A DNA stretch of 64,000 nt, taken from NCBI GenBank assembly GCA_012861695.1, contig JAAOOA010001129.1, forward strand, positions 62,001-126,000, read 5' to 3'. The position numbers and the translations under genes were made by a program. Position 1 is the first letter of the stretch. Each line of letters begins with the position of its first letter. Source of the stretch: Trematomus loennbergii. Lineage: Eukaryota; Chordata; Actinopteri; Perciformes; Nototheniidae. The notes under the pieces were generated by a model, which saw only the letters and a program-made list of their open reading frames with translations, was not told the origin of the DNA and searched no databases. Of this stretch, positions 58,001 through 64,000 are shown in pieces.

Positions 58001-61000
58001 AATGCCGCTCCTCTGTCTTCATCTTCAGTCAAAGCATGAGACTGAAGTTCCCACTGGGGTCAAAATAATGCGCTGTGATGTGCAGTCGACACGTTGGATG
58101 CGATCCGAATGATCTAACGCAGCCTCTCGTCCTCCACAATGTTAAGCTGTAGCCACCCATTTAGCTATCGCTGTTGTTGTCCAGGCGTCTCCCCGGCAAA
58201 CTTTCAAGCGTGGTCTGCCGCAAGCGAGCGGCAGGAGCAGGGCTGTCAGCATCAGCTGGGTGCTTGGCTTGCTGTTTAAAACACATTTTTTTGTATCCAT
58301 ATCTCGCTAGAATCTCCCACCATCCAACTAACAACAACAACAACGTCAAGCCTTTGGGCTCTGAAACTACGGGGCGGGCCGAGGACAAATACACATGCGT
58401 TAATCACACGTTAAAATAATTAGTGGCGTTACATTTTTTGTGCGTCAACGCGTTATTAACGAGTTATGTTGACAGCCCTAATAAAAACACCAGCTGGATG
58501 ACATTTAGGCCCCGTCCACACGAAAACGAAAATGAAAACAAACCGATGTCGATATCAAAAAGTCTTCCGTCCACACGGAATCGACTCAAGAAACGTGTCC
58601 GTTCACCAGAGTTCCCGTTAGAATATTTTTTTGCCGGTCAACATGTCCGTTAAAGTTGAAATCTTCCAGACAAAATTAGAAAAGTGCCGGTCAAAGGTCT
58701 TCTTGTTATTTATTGAGCTTTAAAACAAATTGATATGATTCGATATTAAACAAACTAATTATAGTAGATTAACTATTCAAAAGTGTACAGTAATTTATAA
58801 TAACACGGGAATAATAAACAGAGTGCTCTCTCCCTCTCCTGACAGCCCGCCAGTATCATGCAGCTCGCGGATCCAGTAATGAGTGACCCGACAGTAAAAC
58901 TAAACATAGGCCTATCTATAACTAGTTTAGGTAGTTTGAGAGGTAATTAAAATAGCTACGTGTGATATTCTAACCTGAAGTGTGTGTGTGTGTGTTTTGC
59001 TCCGCTCACCGCTGCAGGTGATCATGCAGAGCTGCGTGTCGACTAATCAGCAGCAGCTGATCTCTCCCGTCAGATTAGACTTTACTCGCGTTTATGTCCA
59101 TATCAATCAGATCTAGCTAGTTCTAGCTAATGATATCACTACCTGCTTATTAAAAGACACCTAAACAATAAGCGTCGCTATGCAACCGGGTGAGGCCACA
59201 AAGTATAGCGCAGCATTATGCATTTGTTTACATGCCCACCGGAACCCCGAGGCATTACCAACAGATCAACCCATACAGGACATCTCTTTCTCCACGTGTT
59301 AGACATTAGAATTGACTATTCTTGTCTGTCACATACTATTCTTGTCTGTCACATAAGTGGCGCAACTGATGCGGTATTGTGCTAAGGGGAAATTATTTTG
59401 ACCGGACATTTTGACTGGAGAGATTTAGATTTGCCGGTCTTCAGCATATGTTACCGGTCATAGTCCGGTAATTACCGGCTAATGGGAACTCTGCCTCCAC
59501 ACGAGACCGCTCGACCCGCTGGAGGCGCTGTAGTACATATGCGGGCCTGTAAGTGGCGCTGTACTTCTGCCACAAAATACACCAAAAGCAGCGAAGAAGA
59601 ACCCCCGAGCATGGTTGCCATGGTTGCCCTTCTGTTTATTCTCCGCGGTGGATTTAGCAACATGTAGTTCATGTAGTTCTCCATGTCCACTTGTTGCTGA
59701 TGGTTGTGGTAGAGGAGCTGTAGATTTTGCACTAACATCTGTAGCATGGTCAGTAGCGTCTGGAGCACGAAGGCAACCCTGTGATCCGCCATTGTTGTTG
59801 GCGAAACACATCAGCAATGTGTTTCTGAGCAGCAGGTGGGGAGAGGCGCGGCTATGGCGTCATCGTTATCATGAAATGATCGTATAGGGCGTACACACGG
59901 AGCCGTTTGGCCCCCCCAGAGTGTTTCGTCCGCAGATCTACCCACCTTGGGAGCCGTTATCACAGGGCTATCGGATCGGGCTCCGTATCCGCGTTTCCGT
60001 GTCGGCCTCGTGTGGACGAACCTTCTATACCAGGGGTCTCCAACCTTTCTTCATCTGAGAGCTACTTTGAAAAAATGAAAGTGGCCAAGAGCTACTTGCA
60101 TCACATCGCTTGCATTTATTCACATAGCACTCATCAGTTGAATTAAGCTATACTTTTGTACACGTGTGAAATTGCAATACCCAAAGCTTATAAAAATCTT
60201 AACTTCACATCAAGGTCCAAGTAAACGACAATTTCTCACATATTATTATGGCCCACATAGTATAAGTACATCACCTTAATCACCACCTTACAAGCAGCTT
60301 ATGGCACATGTGTAAAAAAAAAAGAAGTGCATTCACTTTTTTTACAGTTGGTGAGATGACTGGCGCTGCATGGAGTCCACCATAGAGGTGTATGCTGGAC
60401 CCACTTAGGTTCACTCTAATAGTCATTTAAATGTTCATCAGTCAGTCTTGTTCTATATTTAGATTCATGTCAGAAAAAGCTGCTTCACAAAGGTTTGCAG
60501 AGCCAAATAAAGCAGACGTGTTCAGTGCTGCTTGGTGATGTTCTTATAGTTTTCTGGGTCAACAAGGCTCCAGAAATGCTGTGAGTTTTGCTGAGACTTA
60601 AGCTGAACATGATTTTGGAGATTTATAACTTCCATCTCCACAGGATTGACACTGAACAGTTCAGCCATCTTCTTCTTCTTCTTCTTCTTCTTTGTCTTGA
60701 CATTCAATTATAAACCATATTAAATCAATTGTATAGGTCTAGCCTCCCTATATCTGTGTGTGAAATTGTTCCATCCTGAAAAACAAAAAACTAATACTTC
60801 TGCAGTCTAGCTGCAGCTTCTAGCAACGGTCTTCTGTTAAAAAAAGGACACTGAATGTCCTGAATGTGGCATCACACACAGGACTTGAGTCTGAACACAG
60901 CAGACAACAGGAGTATTTACAACAGCATATAAAACAAAAATAGTGCATGTGGGTGCACACTTACATTCTCTGTCTTACTGTTACATAAATGCCATGACTG

Positions 61001-63246
61001 TATGATATTAAGTTAGCTTCATTATATCTCAATCAGTGATTAAGTGAATAATAAGTTTCTATGTCACTATCAGCCTGTCACTCATTATTTTCAGGGAGGG
61101 GTTTGGAGGAACAGAGGAGACGGTGATCGCGGAAGCTTTTTTCCTCCTGCCTTCACAAACTTTACACAAGTATTTATCAACTGAAAATAGCTAGAGGACA
61201 TTCATACTCTGCAATCCAAGACTTGATTAAATCCACCAAAATCCTGACATGGTGCTAACAAGAGTATTTTTAAAACATAAATCCATGTGTGTCTGAGCCG
61301 CAGCGACAAGGACTGATTCAGGTGCATTTTTGTCGTCGGATTTTTTCTACAGTCTGTGAACCGCGAGCGGCGAGCTACTGAAAAGCTGCCCGATCGACGT
61401 GTTGGAGACCCCTGGTCTATACGATAGAGAACGTTGGCGGATACAACCCGTTTCGTCTCTTGTGTGGACGGGGCCTAAGTGTAATGATTGAATAAGTAGT
61501 GAGCACACGCATACAAATTAAGAACCTACAATCATAAATCTCTATCACAGTAACAATTGAGACGGATCAAAACACTTTTTTGAAAGGAACACTCCTCCTC
61601 TGCAAGCTCTACGTCATTTTTTTAAACTAATGACTTTGCGCAAAATATATTTTGATTGGGGGACATTCATTGACGGACAATATGTTTGTATTGATCTGAA
61701 AGTTAATTGCTGCTGTGGTCTTTGTTCCAGAGGATGGATCGCTGGCCACCATCGACGTGGGGCTGGCCTACAGAGACGACACGGTCAGCGAGTGGACGGA
61801 GATGGCTCACTCCTTCGAACAGAGGAAGCTCAGCTGCAACTTCACTACAGCCAAGGTGATCATGACACTCTGAGCCTCCCCATGATGCATCTTTAGAGCA
61901 GTGGGGTGCAGGGATGATGTACTTTTGTAGGCCGACCCGAAAGTTAGCGTCATAAGGGCTCCCTCGACTGAGAGCAATTGAATTTTTCAATTAGATTTTG
62001 GAATATTGCAATAATGACATATGTGGCAAACAGTTGTTCAGCATGAAAATGTCCACATATAAACACCACATTTTATTTTTGAAGCATAAATGCAATTGCC
62101 AGGAGTAAAAGCTGACGCTATAAACAGACTACAAACAGCTGCGCATCACCAGCTAAAGACCAGCTAAAGACGGACTCATCTTTGGCTTGATGACATTCAG
62201 TCTTATTTTGTCAATTGTTAGCAACTGCTGTTATAAAAACGGGTAAAAGTTGCAGGTGTTTACCAGGTTAAGCTGTTTACTTATGTATTTTAAGTCCTAG
62301 AACAAAACGTGAAAGTATCTTTTGCTTGTGTTAACCACAGACCACAGGAATCTAACCAAAATATAATTGAAAAAAAATATTGACCTCGTAACGGGTTACT
62401 GGAAATGCTACAATGCCAACTAATTTCTCGGGGTATGACTTCTTGCACCACAAAAAGTTATTTCAAACACAACATATATCCTGCATTAAAACAATGACAT
62501 GGTGATTTTCAGCTTCCAGACAATTCTATTGCATATGGTAAAAGTACTTTTTTTATATTCCAAACCTTAGAGCTTGTATTGTTGCAGTTTCATGATATGA
62601 CAGTCATCACACAAAAAATTTCTGACTTTGGATGCTGCTCATAATAATGAAACTTTGATGTCACCAGTGTTGGCTTATTAACTTGTTTTATTTATTGATG
62701 CGATTTAAAATCTACATTTCTTTTGCAGAGGGTTTTACAGTGCAGTAAATCTTTCAGTTTTTAACCAGATGGTGTGTTGCTGTGTGTTTTTCAGACCTTT
62801 GAGAACGAGGGCCGTTACTATGAGTGTGACCTGCTGCCTTTCATGGAGGTGGGCAGCGTGGCCCATAAGTACTACCTGCTCAACATCCGCCTGCCTGTCA
62901 ACGAGCGCAAGAAGGTCAACGTGGGGATCGGAGAGATCAAGGACATTCGTCTCGTGGTGAGTTGGCATTTGATCGGTAAACTTCTTAAAGGTTACGCATT
63001 AAACTGAGGGTGTTTGCCATCGAGTGAGGTGGTGTTAGCGCCTGCTTGGGAACCAGGAAACATTCAAAAAGCTAATATTTGACTTTGGTTCCTTTTTTTC
63101 TTCTCCAAGAGCATCCACCAGAACGGAGGCTTCACCAAAGTGTGGTTTGCGATGAAGACCTTCCTCACTCCAAGCATCCTCATCATCATGATCTGGTACT
63201 GGAGGAGGATCCTGATGATGAGCAGACCTCCTGTGCTGCTGGAGAA
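42910..63246 (+). CDS. wls: Wntless (GPR177), Wnt cargo receptor, 5' half
   Basis: Five coding exons give about 267 of some 540 residues; the rest lies beyond the window. [18 protein letters not shown] followed by a hydrophobic run ([15 protein letters not shown]) is the cytosolic start and first membrane segment. The lumenal domain follows: [85 protein letters not shown]. The second membrane segment [13 protein letters not shown] ends the visible part. Wntless binds lipid-modified Wnt and carries it from the ER/Golgi to the surface. Exon 2 lacks one base near its end, giving a premature stop; as the gene is essential in vertebrates and all else is conserved, an assembly error is likelier than loss. 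Confidence 0.95.
43410..43949 (+). mobile_element. AAGTA-rich hAT-like element, copy C
   Basis: Starts CTGGTGTAGTGCAC and ends TACTTTTCCCACCTCTG. Flanks CATTTGCA (43402-43409) and CTTTTGCA (43950-43957) agree at 7 of 8. It is the uninterrupted form of the family seen at 13715 and 17292. Intron 1 of wls. Confidence 0.75.
43958..45344. other. wls intron 1, no element recognised
   Basis: A C/T-rich stretch at about 44010-44230 is the only compositional feature. No exon is supported. Confidence 0.4.
45345..49309 (+). mobile_element. L1-type LINE, near full length, decayed
   Basis: ORF1 (about 45493-46240) begins [12 protein letters not shown], has a coiled-coil-like stretch, then [13 protein letters not shown] and [10 protein letters not shown] / [10 protein letters not shown], the RRM and C-terminal parts of L1 ORF1. 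ORF2 (about 46480-49150) begins [11 protein letters not shown], with [19 protein letters not shown] and ISDHAAV of the AP endonuclease, then the RT blocks [52 protein letters not shown] and YADD (48510-48521). A 19-A run at 49290-49308 closes it. Many frameshifts and stops. Same strand as wls. Confidence 0.88.
49310..49376. mobile_element. hAT terminus fragment
   Basis: GGTAGGGGAAACACTG at 49362 is the complement of the common CAGTGTTTCCCC hAT end; no partner terminus is seen, and the piece abuts the L1 poly(A). Confidence 0.4.
50068..50339 (+). CDS. wls: wls exon 2, one base lost near the donor
   Basis: 272 nt against an expected 273. [20 protein letters not shown] through [20 protein letters not shown] is normal, then AAGATGTAAACCAGATAG precedes GTGAG, where the family has two codons before Gln-Ile. 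One base is missing near 50327-50329, creating TAA. The last bases CAGATAG and phase-1 exit fit exon 3. Confidence 0.94.
50424..51937. mobile_element. hAT transposon (CAGGGGCGCCGCC family)
   Basis: Termini CAGGGGCGCCGCCAGGG and GGCGCCCCTG are inverted, with the perfect 8-bp duplication GCTATGAG at 50416-50423 and 51938-51945. 1514 bp without an intact transposase frame. It sits about 85 nt after wls exon 2. Confidence 0.9.
52001..52759. mobile_element. hAT-like element (AGTCG-rich family)
   Basis: The 8-bp repeat GTGGTAAG flanks it (51993-52000 and 52760-52767). The left end TAAGGCTGCC, the left TCGACCACACGTTAGTCGG and the right GACGACTAGTCCACTAATTA fit the common fish hAT with TAGGGCTGC ends. 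The right terminus is degenerate. Confidence 0.65.
54027..54338. mobile_element. hAT MITE (TAGGGCTGTGCAATTAATCG family)
   Basis: Inverted termini TAGGGCTGTGC / GCACAGCCCTA, flanked by the perfect 8-bp duplication TCGGAAGC (54019-54026 and 54339-54346). 312 bp, with many TAATCG motifs, no coding. Confidence 0.9.
54347..57424. other. wls intron 2, mid part, nothing recognised
   Basis: About 3 kb of unique-looking DNA without exons, known repeat termini or arrays, apart from a T run near 56380. Confidence 0.4.
57591..58479. mobile_element. hAT-type element, copy 2 of the 7047 family
   Basis: Starts AGGGCTGTCAGTCGATTAAA and ends TTGACAGCCCTA, with shared inner text TTTTTCAAGTTTTTAATACT and CAACATATGAGTGGACA. 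A 28-34 bp unit with GACAAATATTCTCCTGAATA is repeated three times (57775-57900). Flanks GATAAAAA / AATAAAAA agree at 7 of 8. Confidence 0.75.
58608..59492. mobile_element. DNA element with AGAGTTCCCRTTAG termini
   Basis: Left AGAGTTCCCGTTAG and right CTAATGGGAACTCT are inverted, with GCCGGTCA motifs next to both. 885 bp, no transposase seen, duplication unclear. Fragments occur in reverse inside the MITE at 14169-15160. Confidence 0.6.
60031..61414. mobile_element. hAT transposon (CAGGGGTCTCCAACC, Charlie-like ends)
   Basis: Termini CAGGGGTCTCCAAC / GTTGGAGACCCCTG are inverted; flanks TTCTATAC (60023-60030) and GTCTATAC (61415-61422) agree at 7 of 8. GAGCTACTTGC-type text near both ends is typical of this group. 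1384 bp, no intact frame. Confidence 0.82.
61731..61855 (+). CDS. wls: wls exon 3
   Basis: 125 nt: [42 protein letters not shown]. It enters in phase 1 (completing Glu after Gln-Ile) and exits in phase 0. Acceptor TTGTTCCAG, donor AAG|GTGATC. Intact. Confidence 0.95.
62795..62956 (+). CDS. wls: wls exon 4
   Basis: 162 nt, 54 codons: [54 protein letters not shown]. Lumenal beta-rich domain. Acceptor TTTTTCAG, donor GTG|GTGAGT. Intact. Confidence 0.97.
63110..63246 (+). CDS. wls: wls exon 5 (last in window)
   Basis: 137 nt: [46 protein letters not shown]. Contains membrane segment 2. Acceptor TCTCCAAG (AAG type), donor GAGAA|GTGAGG, phase 2; the next exon is outside the window. Confidence 0.96.
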
Positions 63247-64000
63247 GTGAGGCAGCTCCCTCACTGATATTCCCTCTATACTGTTGTATTCTTAGCACCA
63301 TATGTCATCATAAGGGATGCACCTATACATTTTAATTTGATCAATTTATTGCAAAGATTCTTTTTTTTGGTTAGTAATTTAAGACAAGGCATGTTTTATA
63401 TAGCAAAAAAACATATAAACCGAATATAAAATGACATTTGAATATTATAATAAAGTAATTAAAGCCAAAAGAATACAAGTTAAAACCAGCTAAAATAGAA
63501 TAACACTGGTATGAAATATAAGTTACGTTGCAGTGTAAAATATGAATAGTTTTTTTATTTAATAAAAGGCAGCGTCAAAAAGAAAAGTCTTCAATGTAAT
63601 TAACTATTAATAGTATATTATATTTAGTTATAACCAGGACTAAAACGAAATGTATCTCACAAATCTACTGGTTTTGCTAGTAAATTATTTAACACAATAA
63701 TTATTGTACCAAAAATACATACCATAAACTTTTCTCATTTATATTTCAACATTTTATTTAATCATCCTCTCTTAAAACCAATCAATGTTACAAGATGCAA
63801 GACCCTGTTTGTCAGATGCTTTAGGAAAAATGTACTAGACCACAGAATAAAGTGAATTATTTATTTATTAATTCAATACCTTAATGTCATATCAGCCTTT
63901 TACCTTAACTAAAGAAACCGTATCTTTATGATGTGCTGAAACGTTGAATGTTCATGACATGGATTGATTTAATCTCTGTGAGAAATATGCAGTTTGGAAA
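63247..64000 (+). other. wls intron 5, partial
   Basis: AT-rich intron running off the edge; no element recognised. Confidence 0.6.

Larger units (their letters stand above)
58506..61477 (-). mobile_element. Harbinger-like element (AGGCCCCGTCCACACG ends), composite
   Basis: Inverted termini TAGGCCCCGTCCACACG and TGTGTGGACGGGGCCTA bound 2972 bp. Two later insertions occupy most of it: 58608-59492 and 60031-61414. On the minus strand about 59792-59500 encodes [20 protein letters not shown], reminiscent of PIF/Harbinger transposase N-termini, then breaks down. The superfamily call is tentative because no clean 3-bp duplication is seen. Confidence 0.5.
57425..61490 (+). mobile_element. tRNA-type SINE split by two nested insertions
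   Basis: SINE pieces lie at 57425-57590 (B box-like GGTTCAATCC; GACCTTGGGCAACTGAACCC), 58480-58505 (ATAAAAACACCAGCTGGATG) and 61478-61490 (AAGTGTAATG). Joined in order they read like a typical fish SINE tail. The gaps hold a hAT (57591-58479) and a Harbinger-like composite (58506-61477). Confidence 0.6.

Overview
The window is vertebrate nuclear DNA, almost certainly from a ray-finned (teleost) fish. Genes are split into many small exons with GT-AG introns, CA/GT microsatellites are frequent, and most of the rest is interspersed DNA transposons (hAT, PIF/Harbinger, TTAA-flanked MITEs), LINE fragments and tRNA-derived SINEs of the kind that fill teleost introns. There is no prokaryotic-type gene content and no CRISPR array.

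Two host genes are supported, both on the + strand and head to tail. (1) A gelsolin-superfamily actin-severing/capping gene, closest in my reading to adseverin/scinderin-like (scinla/scinlb), runs from about 18.9 kb to 41.4 kb. It has a non-coding first exon near 19.0 kb, sixteen coding exons (21221 to 40347) and a poly(A) signal at 41415. The exons add up to about 719 residues with six gelsolin repeats. (2) wls (Wntless/GPR177), the Wnt cargo receptor, starts with ATG at 42910 and runs off the right edge. Its first five coding exons are present (about 267 residues: the first membrane segment, the lumenal Wnt-binding domain and the second membrane segment). The intergenic gap is about 1.5 kb.

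Nine places in seven coding exons (six of the gelsolin-family gene, one of wls) have a broken frame. At least eight look like losses of 1-2 nt, many in G or C runs, while splice sites and flanking codons are intact. This looks more like consensus errors in a long-read assembly than like two pseudogenes.

Layout: 1-3.5 kb, gene-poor DNA; 3.5-9.5 kb, a LINE split by a probable solo LTR that itself carries a Harbinger element and two hATs, followed by a head-to-head MITE dimer; 9.5-18.5 kb, MITEs, a SINE, a foldback element whose long arms carry 20-bp satellites, and two copies of an AAGTA-rich hAT; 18.9-41.4 kb, the gelsolin-family gene, with a THAP-bearing giant palindrome in intron 4 and several MITEs; 42.6-64 kb, wls, with a decayed L1 in intron 1 and an 11.4-kb intron 2 holding several hATs and a multiply nested SINE/Harbinger/hAT composite.

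I found no convincing new multi-gene system. The most interesting structures are the two large inverted-repeat elements (15186-17090 and 26532-28258) and the datable chains of nested insertions.
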